Source: Bacteroidota bacterium (lineage in GTDB: Bacteria > Bacteroidota > Ignavibacteria > SZUA-365). Taken from it: 25,228 nt of DNA. This document shows, in pieces, positions 1-9,300 of the stretch (its first letter is position 1; every line of letters starts with the position of its first letter). The translations under genes and the position numbers were made by a program. The notes beneath the pieces are model-generated. The model was given only the letters and a program-made list of their open reading frames with translations, was not told the origin of the DNA and did not search any database. The stretch covers positions 1 through 25,228 of the forward strand of contig JAGTUZ010000014.1 of assembly GCA_018224415.1 (NCBI GenBank). Direction: 5' to 3'.

Positions 1-2157
1 GTGGTCGTGGTCGACTACGACATCCAGGCGACACTCGACAGGGGACGCCGCCTGATCGACTGGCTCCGCGAAAGGATCAGCGGACGCGCATCCGCGCTGA
101 ACGAGGCCTATCGCACACAGCGCGACGAGGCCGCCGAGCAGCCCACGGATGAAGGCATGCCGCCTGCTGGAGGATCGGAAGTCCAGGACGCAGGGAAGAA
201 ATCACGTCGCAGCAAAACCGGCGAGACTCCTCCGACTGTTGCCCCGATGCCGATGGCACCACCGCCGCCGCTCCAGGTTTCCATCTCCCGCCAGAAGGAG
301 GAAGAAGCTTCTTGGATGCATCCCCCGGTCGCCGGTACGGAGAGGAGTGTCGACGCGGAGGGACCGACACCGCGATCGAACGGCACCATCTCCCGGGACT
401 CGATCGAAGGGCTCGGTACGGCGTTTCCCGTGGATCCGCCTGCTGGTACAAAGGAGAGCGGAACCGATAGCGCCGCCACTGCGCGCGACGCCACGAAACG
501 CGGCGTCGCCGGTGGGAACACGCGTGCGGCAGACGAGACGTCATCGCCACTGTCAGACGTTGTGGCAAACGAACACGAACGCAAGGCCGTTCAGGCCGCG
601 GTGGCGCGCAAGGTGATGGAATCCGACAGTGCGGCGGATGCAGACGCGCTGAACAAGGAACTCGCGGAGACCCCGATCCGATATCAGTTTCCGCCTGCGG
701 ATCTTCTCGACCGGCAGGTGAGCACGAACTCGGTTTCCGATGCCGAATTGCGGGTCAAGGCTGCGCAGGTAAAAGAAAAGCTGTCCGTATTCGGTATTGG
801 CATCGAGAGCATTTCGGTGACACCGGGTCCCGTCGTGACGTTGTTCGAACTCGTTCCCGACTCAAGCGTGAAGATCAGCAAGATCACCTCGCTTTCCGAC
901 GATCTGGCCCTGGCGCTTGCCGCACGTGGTATCCGCATTATTGCACCGATTCCCGGAAAGAGTGCCGTGGGCATCGAGATCCCGAACAACGCACCGGAAC
1001 TGGTCAGCTTCCGCAGCGTGGTGACTGCGCCGGAATTCGCGAAATCGAAACATCGGCTGACGCTGGGGCTCGGCAAGTCCATCACCGGCGAAGTCGTCTG
1101 CGACGATCTGGCGCGCATGCCGCATCTGTTGATCGCGGGTGCCACCGGATCCGGAAAGAGCGTGGGCATCAACGTGATGATCACGAGTCTCCTGTACAAG
1201 ATGAAGCCGCAGCAGGTCAAGTTCGTGATGATCGATCCGAAGAAGATCGAACTCGCGCAGTATCGCGGGCTCAACCGGCATTTTCTCGCCACCTGTCCCG
1301 ACGTCGATGAGGACATTATCACCGATCCGGCCAACGCGGTCATCGTGCTCAAGAGTCTCGAGCTCGAAATGGACATGCGGTACACGAAGCTGGCGAAAGC
1401 CGGCGTGCGTCATGTAGACGATTACAACGCGAAGGTTGAGGCGGGTCAGTTGCGCGACAGCGAAGTGATCAAGCATTACCAATTGCCGTATATCGTTGTC
1501 ATCATCGACGAGCTGGCCGACCTTATGATCACGGCGGCGCGAGAGGTGGAGGAACCGATCGCGCGTCTGGCCCAGTTGGCACGTGCCGTGGGCATCCATC
1601 TCGTCGTGGCGACGCAGCGCCCGTCGGTGGACGTGATCACCGGTGTGATCAAGGCGAATTTCCCCGCGCGCATCGCCTACCAGGTGGCGAGTCGTATCGA
1701 CAGTCGCACCGTGCTCGACGGGACCGGGGCCGACCAGCTGTTGGGCAACGGAGATATGCTGTTCCTGCCTGGCGGGCAGCCAAAGCCCGTGCGCATACAG
1801 AATGCCTATCTGTCGACCGCCGAGGTAGAGCGGGTGGTGGAGTTCATCGCCGATCAGCGTGGGTACCAGAGGCCGTATACGTTGCCCTCGGTGCGCACGC
1901 AGCAGAAGGCACGGTCGCGCGAGGACGAGATCGGCACTGATGATCTTCTCTACGAAGCCGCGAGACTGATCGTGCGGCATCAGCAGGGGTCGGTGTCATT
2001 ATTGCAGCGGCGATTGAAAATCGGGTACTCGCGTGCCGCGCGCATCGTCGACCAGCTCGAGATGGCGGGCATTGTCGGGCCGTACGACGGGAGCAAAGCC
2101 CGACAGGTCATGGTAGAAGACGAGGATCATCTCGAAGATATTCTGCAAACGCTGTAA
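1..2157 (+). CDS. ftsK: DNA translocase FtsK/SpoIIIE, 5'-truncated by the window edge
   Basis: Septum-located hexameric ATPase that pumps double-stranded DNA during chromosome segregation and dimer resolution. The 718 visible residues begin in what looks like the end of the membrane domain (VVVDYDIQATLDRGR), so the four-helix N-terminal membrane part probably lies upstream and the GTG at position 1 is likely internal. Residues about 30-220 are a low-complexity, Pro/Ala/Ser/Thr-rich linker. The alpha/beta motor follows, with Walker A GATGSGKS at 380-387, the MIDPKKIEL stretch after it, and Walker B IIDELADLM with D503/E504. The C-terminal winged-helix gamma domain, which in this family reads KOPS-like orienting sequences and activates XerD, spans about 646-710. 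The stop codon overlaps the ribosome site of lolA, so the two are probably cotranscribed. The family is certain; only the true start is unknown. Confidence 0.96.
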   Translation: MVVVDYDIQATLDRGRRLIDWLRERISGRASALNEAYRTQRDEAAEQPTDEGMPPAGGSEVQDAGKKSRRSKTGETPPTVAPMPMAPPPPLQVSISRQKEEEASWMHPPVAGTERSVDAEGPTPRSNGTISRDSIEGLGTAFPVDPPAGTKESGTDSAATARDATKRGVAGGNTRAADETSSPLSDVVANEHERKAVQAAVARKVMESDSAADADALNKELAETPIRYQFPPADLLDRQVSTNSVSDAELRVKAAQVKEKLSVFGIGIESISVTPGPVVTLFELVPDSSVKISKITSLSDDLALALAARGIRIIAPIPGKSAVGIEIPNNAPELVSFRSVVTAPEFAKSKHRLTLGLGKSITGEVVCDDLARMPHLLIAGATGSGKSVGINVMITSLLYKMKPQQVKFVMIDPKKIELAQYRGLNRHFLATCPDVDEDIITDPANAVIVLKSLELEMDMRYTKLAKAGVRHVDDYNAKVEAGQLRDSEVIKHYQLPYIVVIIDELADLMITAAREVEEPIARLAQLARAVGIHLVVATQRPSVDVITGVIKANFPARIAYQVASRIDSRTVLDGTGADQLLGNGDMLFLPGGQPKPVRIQNAYLSTAEVERVVEFIADQRGYQRPYTLPSVRTQQKARSREDEIGTDDLLYEAARLIVRHQQGSVSLLQRRLKIGYSRAARIVDQLEMAGIVGPYDGSKARQVMVEDEDHLEDILQTL

Positions 2158-2166
2158 GGAGTTCTC

Positions 2167-2796
2167 ATGAAAACGCTCTCGATCCTCATATTTGCCGCAA
2201 TCGTCCCCTTGTTCGTTGCTTGGGCCATCGACGCCCGGAAGATCATCGAAAACGTACAGGAGCGGTACGAAGACATGACCGACGCAACGATCACGTTCTC
2301 CCAAAGTGTACGTTTCAAGGTTTCCAAGGCCGAGCAGACTGTCAAAGGGACGCTGCAATTCAAGAAACCCAACATGTACCGCATCGAGACCGAGGAGCGG
2401 ACCGTGGTAACAGACGGAAAGACGTCATGGTCCTGGAGTCCCCGCAACCGTCAGGTGGTCATCGATAACTATAAAGAAGAGACGCATTCCCTGTCGCCGG
2501 AGCAGCTCCTGCTTTCCTATCCCAAAGACTACATTTCGACGTACATCGGCGAGGAAAAGCTGTCGGGACAGAGTTCTTACGTTCTGAAGCTCACTCCCAA
2601 GGAAGAGGGGAGTTTCGCCACGGCGATGAAAATCTGGGTCGCCAAGGACTGGCTGATCCGGAAGGTGGAAATCACGGACGTGAACGGTGCCGTGACGACC
2701 TATGTCATCGAAAAAATCGGCATTGACCAGAAATTGGCCGATTCCGGCTTCAATTTCCAGGTTCCGGACAAGGCCGAAATCATTGATCTGCGGTAA
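2167..2796 (+). CDS. lolA: Outer-membrane lipoprotein carrier protein LolA
   Basis: Periplasmic chaperone that takes lipoproteins released by the LolCDE complex across the periplasm to the outer membrane. The 209 residues start with a signal peptide (MKTLSILIFAAIVPLFVAWA, cleavage near residue 20). A LolA-type half-barrel follows, with recognisable stretches such as GTLQFKKPNMYRIE and TDGKTSWSW, then an amphipathic body ending in NFQVPDKAEIID. The start is fixed by AAGGAG at 2156-2161, five bases before the ATG and overlapping the ftsK stop. The ftsK-lolA order is also found in E. coli. The protein implies a diderm envelope with lipoproteins, which agrees with the lipoprotein and OmpA genes further right. 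The family call is strong from size, signal peptide, motifs and neighbour. Confidence 0.9.
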   Translation: MKTLSILIFAAIVPLFVAWAIDARKIIENVQERYEDMTDATITFSQSVRFKVSKAEQTVKGTLQFKKPNMYRIETEERTVVTDGKTSWSWSPRNRQVVIDNYKEETHSLSPEQLLLSYPKDYISTYIGEEKLSGQSSYVLKLTPKEEGSFATAMKIWVAKDWLIRKVEITDVNGAVTTYVIEKIGIDQKLADSGFNFQVPDKAEIIDLR

Positions 2797-2861
2797 CCCG
2801 CAGGGATGCCCCGCAGGGACAGCCCGAAAGGGTGGTTCGCAAGGGTAATCCGCAGCCGACG
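2797..2861. repeat. Degenerate 13-bp tandem repeat just after lolA
   Basis: Five units follow at exact 13-bp spacing from the base after the lolA stop: CCCGCAGGGATGC, then CCCGCAGGGACAG, then CCCGAAAGGGTGG, then TTCGCAAGGGTAA, then TCCGCAGCCGACG. The first two share ten leading bases and the later ones decay. Each of the first three can form a minute CCC/GGG hairpin. There is no T-run, so it is not a classical terminator. Function unknown. Confidence 0.6.
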
Positions 2862-2901
2862 GTCGCAACAAAACCGTCACGATATTGCCAGCAGGCAGTC
2901 A

Positions 2902-2931
2902 TTTGCAGCTTCAACGTCTGTCATATATTTG
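2902..2931 (+). promoter_or_regulatory. Bacteroidota-type promoter candidate for the giant secreted protein
   Basis: TTTG at 2902-2905, an 18-base spacer, then TATATTTG at 2924-2931. This fits the Bacteroidota primary-sigma pattern (TTTG, about 19 bases, TAnnTTTG) with no mismatch in either box. Transcription would begin near 2936 and give a leader of about 370 bases before the ATG at 3307. Strand and position suit the giant gene. Start-site data are needed to confirm. Confidence 0.6.
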
Positions 2932-2935
2932 ACAC

Positions 2936-3306
2936 CTCGGACTTGAAGCGCCGTAAGTTGTTGCCCTGCAGTGTTTTTTGTTTTGGCAGGATATTTGCTC
3001 ATTAGGAGCAGGTTGAGCTTGCGTCCGTATCTGTGCGATCAGGACATCGAACGGGACGCAGCAAAGTGAGAACCGGGTGAAAACCGGTTGATTTGCAGCA
3101 GCGAAACAGGTATCTTACCGACTTCGCAATTTCGCAACGCAGACAAGAATCGATACAGAATAGATCTCTTTATCACTTACAATAAAATGAATCGGAGGTT
3201 CAAGGAACGAAAAGGAATCAAGAAATCACCAGACCAAACCACCAGGTTAATCGCGTCAACCCGTCTACCCCGACCACAACATCAATTCACTAGGAGAATT
3301 TTCAGA
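2936..3306 (+). other. Long 5' leader of the giant gene, with a small hairpin
   Basis: No convincing gene is seen in this stretch. It holds the predicted untranslated leader of the 9-kb gene. A 6-bp hairpin AACCGG (3071-3076) / CCGGTT (3084-3089) encloses GTGAAAA. A tandem TTCGCAA pair (3122-3128 and 3130-3136) follows, then a purine-rich tail up to AGGAGA at 3292-3297, nine bases before the start codon. The frame is open upstream of 3307 back to a TTG at 3088, but that extension would bury the clear signal peptide, so it is read as untranslated. The GTGAAAA hairpin and nearby GCAGCAGCG weakly recall parts of known riboswitches, but the rest of those folds is not visible. Confidence 0.4.
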
Positions 3307-6300
3307 ATGAAGAAAACCCTAACTTTTCTGTCCGTCTGGGCCTTCGTGCTGCTCTTCGGTTTCAGCGCGAACGCACAGATCCGTACAGTGACGGGCGACT
3401 TCTTCAACATCGTGCGCACCATCGAGCAGACAGCTGACTCCGTGACATTTATCGCGGATACGCTGACGTTTGCCGATAGCGGTGGCGGTGTGGGCAACTT
3501 TAACAACAACGATTCCGTTGCTGTTTTCTTTGTCCAGAACCGCTTCAAGGTGGTCAACAGCATGCTTACGCAGACGCTGTTCGACTACATCCGTGTGCGC
3601 ATTGCGTCGACCAGCCAGAACCCCGTAGGTCCGGCGATGACACTTGCCCATCAGGGCTACAATGGCGTCATCACGAACACGGCTCTGCCGCCTCAGAACG
3701 AGGCTGCCAATGCTGGTCGCGACCTGGGCATCCGCCCGGTCTATCGCCCTGTTGCAGATATTGCTTCGTCAAGTCCTTTCAATAGCGATCCGAGTGCGAT
3801 CCGCCAGTTCCTTACCTTCCAGGTGCGGAACCCGACGGCAGGAGCGGACGTCATTCAGATGCGCAACATCTTTTTCAAACCGAACATCAATAACCTGACT
3901 GGTCTGGCCGTTCCCCCGGACACGACCAAGGACACGCTTCGTGCGTATCTGCTGGACGGCAGCAGCGGCAATCCGCTGGCCTACGGCACTGTCATTCCGA
4001 GTGGACAGTTCTCTGGTGGTACTGACCTCGCGATCGTTCGACTGCTTCCGGGTACGACCCGCCTCCTCGTGTGGGTTGCTGACTCCGCTCAAGCCGTCGA
4101 TGCTGGTGAATATATTGGTTCCTTTGGTGATTACTCCCGCGGTCGTTACTTCCTCGGTGACGATGGCCTTCCCTACGATGGCACGAACGTGGCACACACG
4201 TCGTTCCGTCCGGGTGCCACTCGTACCTTTGGTATGACCACCGTGCAGAACCCCGATTTCGGTTTGATGGTCGACGGATTGCCGCCCGAGCGCAACCCGC
4301 TTCGTCTGACGAACCTCTATCAGGCCCTTGCTCCCGCCGCATATACTGAAGCCGGCTGGTATGCAGGTGTCAATCCCAACCCCGTCAACGGCCTCATTCC
4401 GCCTTACCGCGCGCTTGATGCCAACGTTGCAGCCAATCCGTACCAGCCCGGTCTGGTCTCCTCTGCGGTCGATACCCTGCGCTTCCTCGATGCGTACGGC
4501 AACCGCACCTGGGACCGCATGACCCAGCCGGCACTGAAAGCGATTGCATACACGATCAACGACATCACTCCGGAAGATCGCACTCTCTATCTGAAGGGCG
4601 TGAGCAAGGCTGAGGATACCCTCCGCCAGTTCGGTCAGATCGTGTACCGTCGCCTCGCCTACACCCACGCCGATGTCGGTGTCAATCCGGGTGGTGTCGA
4701 GGATTCCGTGCGTATCTACGCGTACGCCGATGTGCAGTACGTCGATGGCGCCAACATCCCGCGCACCTTCGCCGCGGTGGGTGACACCTCCGGTGGTTTC
4801 CCGCGCGTTTATGCCGCAGGTTTCCTGAACGGTGCGTATCGCGCCGACGAAGCCCTCGTTGACGGCGGTGCCCGTGTCAATGGTCCGCTCTGGTATCCGG
4901 ACGGCTATGTGACCAACCCGATGGGTTATCGCATGCCGGTCGATCCGCTCGGCGTCAATTCCCTCCCCAACACTGGCAGCAAGATTGTTGTGCGCCCGAA
5001 CATTCCGCGCGCCATCGATATCAATCCGACCGACCAGTGGAAGGGTTCGGCAGACAACAATTACCTTCGCCTTGACATTGTCGAGACCGACGGTTTCGGA
5101 AACACCGTGGACGACAACGAACGCTTCAAGTTCGAGCTTTCGCCCTTCGGTCATCTGACAAACGGATTGAAGTATCGTCTCAACGGTATCTTCGATTCGC
5201 TGGTCAATCCGATTTCGCCGATCGTCGTTACCGGTGGAAACATCGACTCCGGTCGCGTCTTTGTTGGTACGTCCAACATCGGTCGCAACAACCGCGTGTT
5301 CCGTGCCGCTTCCGGTAGCAACAATGTCGGTCCGTACCGCATCCGCGTTCGCAGTTCCTATGCGTTCAACGATCGTGGTAATGATGTCAACGATCCCAAC
5401 AAGCTTGATCTGAACCCGGGTGCGGGTTTCTCGCACGTCAACTTCATTCCCGACGGTTCGCCGAACAACAACTTCGGCATCTGGTTCGGTCCGGGCACTG
5501 GCTACAACGCCAAGCTTGGAAATAGATTGGGTCAGACCACGGCCATGGATTCCACGGACGTGATTTGGGACGGTTCGAACTGGACTTACATCTCTGGCCG
5601 TCAGCCGCGCGTTGAGTGCATCGTCGGCCGTGGTGAGGCGTTTGTTGTTGGTCGCGTTGGTAACTACACCAACCCGATTTTCAACAATCTGTACGTCCGT
5701 ATCACCGATATCTTCGGCAACCCGATGGATATCGCGCCGTACTTCTACCCAAACACCAACAAGGTGTTTGTGGAGCTTCCCGACAACAAGCTTTACTATC
5801 CGTCCGTTTCCGGTGCGAAGCGTTTCTACGCTTCCGTCTCCGCGAACATCGCTTACAGCGGCGCGGGTGGTATCGATAACCCCGAGAACGTTGTTGATCC
5901 GAACACGGGCCAGCTTCTCGAGGCGTATCTCGTCAATGTCCCTGCCGGCACCACACTGCCGGGCATTGCGGGTGACATCGCGACATACACCGATTACAAT
6001 GCCGTGCGCTTCTTCCTGCGCGCGCCGCAGAACGTCACCAAGCTGAGCCTGGCCGGTACGGACGTTGTCCGTCTCCGCGCGATCCTCATTATCAGCACCA
6101 TTCCTGGTGTGGGTGATTTCTCGATCCAGTCCACGATGTGCGAAGTCAGCGTCATTCCTGACGTTGCGTCGACCGTCGAGATATTCAAGTCAACCGGCAA
6201 GCCGGCTGGCGCGACCGTGCCTCTTGGCAACTGGGGTCCGGGAACTGTGGCCGATCGCTCGGCTGATCTCTTCCCGACCGGTACCCCGCAGAACGCTGCC

Positions 6301-9300
6301 GAATCGCAGGAGTTCTACAAGGGTTACTTCTTCCGTTCGACGGGTGCGAATGTTCCTCCCTCGACGGCTTCCGACTTCCCGACCGTGTTCGAGCCCATGG
6401 GTTATTCCGATCAGGGTATCGGCAGCTTCCAGGCGAGCGAAGTTTCGCTCGACTACGATGCGACCGCCCCGATCCCGATGGATACCGTCGTGGTTTCCGA
6501 GCACACCAAGCAGGTGCGTGTGATCGCGCGTCTCCTCGACCGCTTCCAGAACCCGGTTGGCGGCCGTCTCGTCAAGTTCTTTGTCGAGAGTGAGACCGTT
6601 CCTGTCACACCGCCCAAGACCCGGCCCCAGAACACGACGCAGCGCGGCGGTTTTGGTGAGTTCGGTCAGTCTTATGTCACCGACGATACCCTGAAGCGTA
6701 CCACCATCGGTGATACCGCCCAGGCTGGCTGGGTCAGCGTGTACTTCCTTTCGGGTCGCGTTGGCTGGCAGAGCGTGCGTATTGCGATGACCCCCGATAC
6801 TCTGGCGTACGACATCATGCCGAACCTAGGCCGCAACCTGGGTGAAGGTACCGTCGTTGGTCCGAGCAAGCGTGGTTTCGCCCCGCGCGTGATCATCCCG
6901 ATCTATCAGAAGTCCGACACCACGGTTCGCGTGGAGCTCTTCCCGTACACTGCTGCGGCGACCTCCCCGATTCCGCTTCCTGTCGACCTTGTGAAACTGC
7001 AGGTCCTCGAGCATCACTCGGTGTATATCGACGCTGGTGCCACGATCGGGCAGATCAACTCCTATGCGCCCAAGTTCTTTGCGTACTCGGCCAACCCGCT
7101 CGCGCAGGAAGACCGTGCCACGCATTTCAACAGGGTTGCGAACACCAACATCCGCCCGTACATCGTCGACACGCTCGGCATGACGAATGCGGATCCGATG
7201 GACGTCAACTCGATCACCGCTGGCCGTACCGTGACGATTCTCGCCCGCGAGTACGATCGCTTCAGCAACCTCGTTGACAACTTCAGCGAAGCAGAAGACA
7301 CTGCCCGCGTGCGTTTCCGCATGTGGGGTGAAAACTGGGGCTCCGCACCTGCGCCGTACAGCGGTGCCGGTACGATTGCACCTGCCCAGAACTGGACTCG
7401 CGACGAGTTCGGTCCGATGCGCAAGGCCCGCTACCGTCATACCAAGGTCGGTAACCTTGTTGCTGGTCTTCACATCAACCAGACCGCATTCTTTGTCGCT
7501 CTCGAGTACCCGACGCCCAAGCTCGCGAACGCGGCGGTGTTCTTTGAAGCCACTGCCTCGGGCGTGCTCCCGGGTCCGGGCCCTGTGAACATCCATCGCG
7601 ACACGGTCAAGATCGTTTCGATCTTGAAAGCCCCGACCCGCTTCGACGTTCTCCGTGCAGGTCAGGATTACGCGGCTCTCGGTCCTGGTGTCGGTCCTGT
7701 CGGCCAGTTTGAGCTCGACGGTCCGCCCGAACTGCGTACCTTCAAGTTCCCGCCGGTGATCAACATCGCCCTCCCGCCGGGTTCCGACATCAACCAGCAC
7801 AGTCTCACCGATCAGGGTGTGGATAACATCCTCATCTCGCAGGTGTACAAGCGCAACGTCAGTCCGATTCCGGTCGGCAAGTACGAAGTAGTGAACGAAG
7901 ACAACGTGCCCCTCGACAAGGACGGCGATCCGCTGTTCAACCCCGATGGCACCTTCAACGAAGATTTCGAGCGTGATCCGTACTCCGGTCTCCCGGTGTT
8001 TGTGAAGCTCGATGCCTATAACAACCTCAACCCGCAGACCTCGCCCAACGATCGTTACAACGACCTGAACAACGATGGCAACAAGTACACTGTGCCTCCT
8101 GGTGCCCGTCGTGACGGAACGATCTTCGACATCACCATCGCTGGTGGTGGTGATGGTATCGGTACGAGCGGTGTCGGCCAGAACTGGGATCCGGCGCTTG
8201 CGGCCAAGGACGATCGTCGTCCTGTGCTGATGCGCGTGACCCCGATCTGGGAAAACGATCCGCCGACCGGTGGCAACCCGTACATCGTCCCGGGCCAGAC
8301 CCGCGAGTACGGTCGTCTGTATGCTGACTCTGTCTATACCTACGTTGGTACGCTCTCCTCACTGAAGGCGGCCGCCACGCGCGCCGAATTCATGGGTACC
8401 CGCACCGACCTCGGCAACCCCGGCTTCTACAAGCCGACGGGCGAAGGCGATCGCATCACCCGCATGGGTGTTGGTCGCTGGGAGCCGAGTGACTACTTCC
8501 GCGCCGGTCTGCCGCACCGCGGTAACCCGCTGCCCGCTATCCAGTCGTTCCGCACCCGCTTCGCGGTCGGATTGGTCGGTGGTAGCGACGCTCAGGGTAA
8601 CGTGTTCGGCGACTTCAACCGTCGCGTCGCCCTTCTTGGCAACGCCTTCGGTCGTGAAGTGTCCGTCGCTGGCAACCTCGCACTGACCTTCGCGCCTGGT
8701 GCCTTCCTCCGCATCATCGACTCGACTGCGGAGCAGGTCATCGACATGCGCGTCATCGCTCCTGACCTGATGGATATGGCCGGCAACGTCGTTGACGATA
8801 CGCTGAGCTACGATCAGGCCAAGGCAACGATCGTGCGCCGCGTGAATCGTCTCGATCCGTTCAACCCGCTGTTCCACCTTGATGACACGTACTTCGACAT
8901 CAACGTGACGGACATCCAGGGTCCGAACATGACGGTCAACCGTATCACCGAGCTTCCGATTCAGCGTACCAACCGTGCGACCCATGGTCTCATGGCTGCC
9001 GCTGTCCGCCAGTTCTTTGGCACGGCCCGTTCCAACCGCCTGCGTCACACCTTCGTGGTTGTGCCGTATCGCATTGCCTTTACGTCCATCTTCCCGAGCA
9101 GCTACGACATCACTGCCAACACGTTTGACAAGTCGACGCTGCCCGTTGGTATCCTTCCGATTCAGGCCGACATCGATACGCTGCCTCGCGTCAGCCCGAT
9201 GTTCTACCCGGATCCGTATGGTACCCCGATCAACCAGTTCGAGATCTTCTCGCGCATCTATGGCCAGATTCGCCATGGAGCAACCGCAGACCAGATCCCG

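Noticed and set aside
862..1980. A 372-codon minus-strand frame across the ftsK motor domain.
   Set aside because: The plus-strand frame encodes a complete FtsK motor with Walker A and B, so the antisense frame is a shadow.
3050..3160. A cobalamin or c-di-GMP riboswitch in the giant gene leader.
   Set aside because: Only scattered core-like bases (GTGAAAA hairpin, GCAGCAGCG, GACGCAGCAAAG) are visible. The other conserved boxes and the long-range pairing could not be found by eye, so no class is called.
3088..3306. An N-terminal extension of the giant protein by 73 codons.
   Set aside because: It would place the evident signal peptide 73 residues inside the protein; AGGAGA and the ATG at 3307 give a better start.
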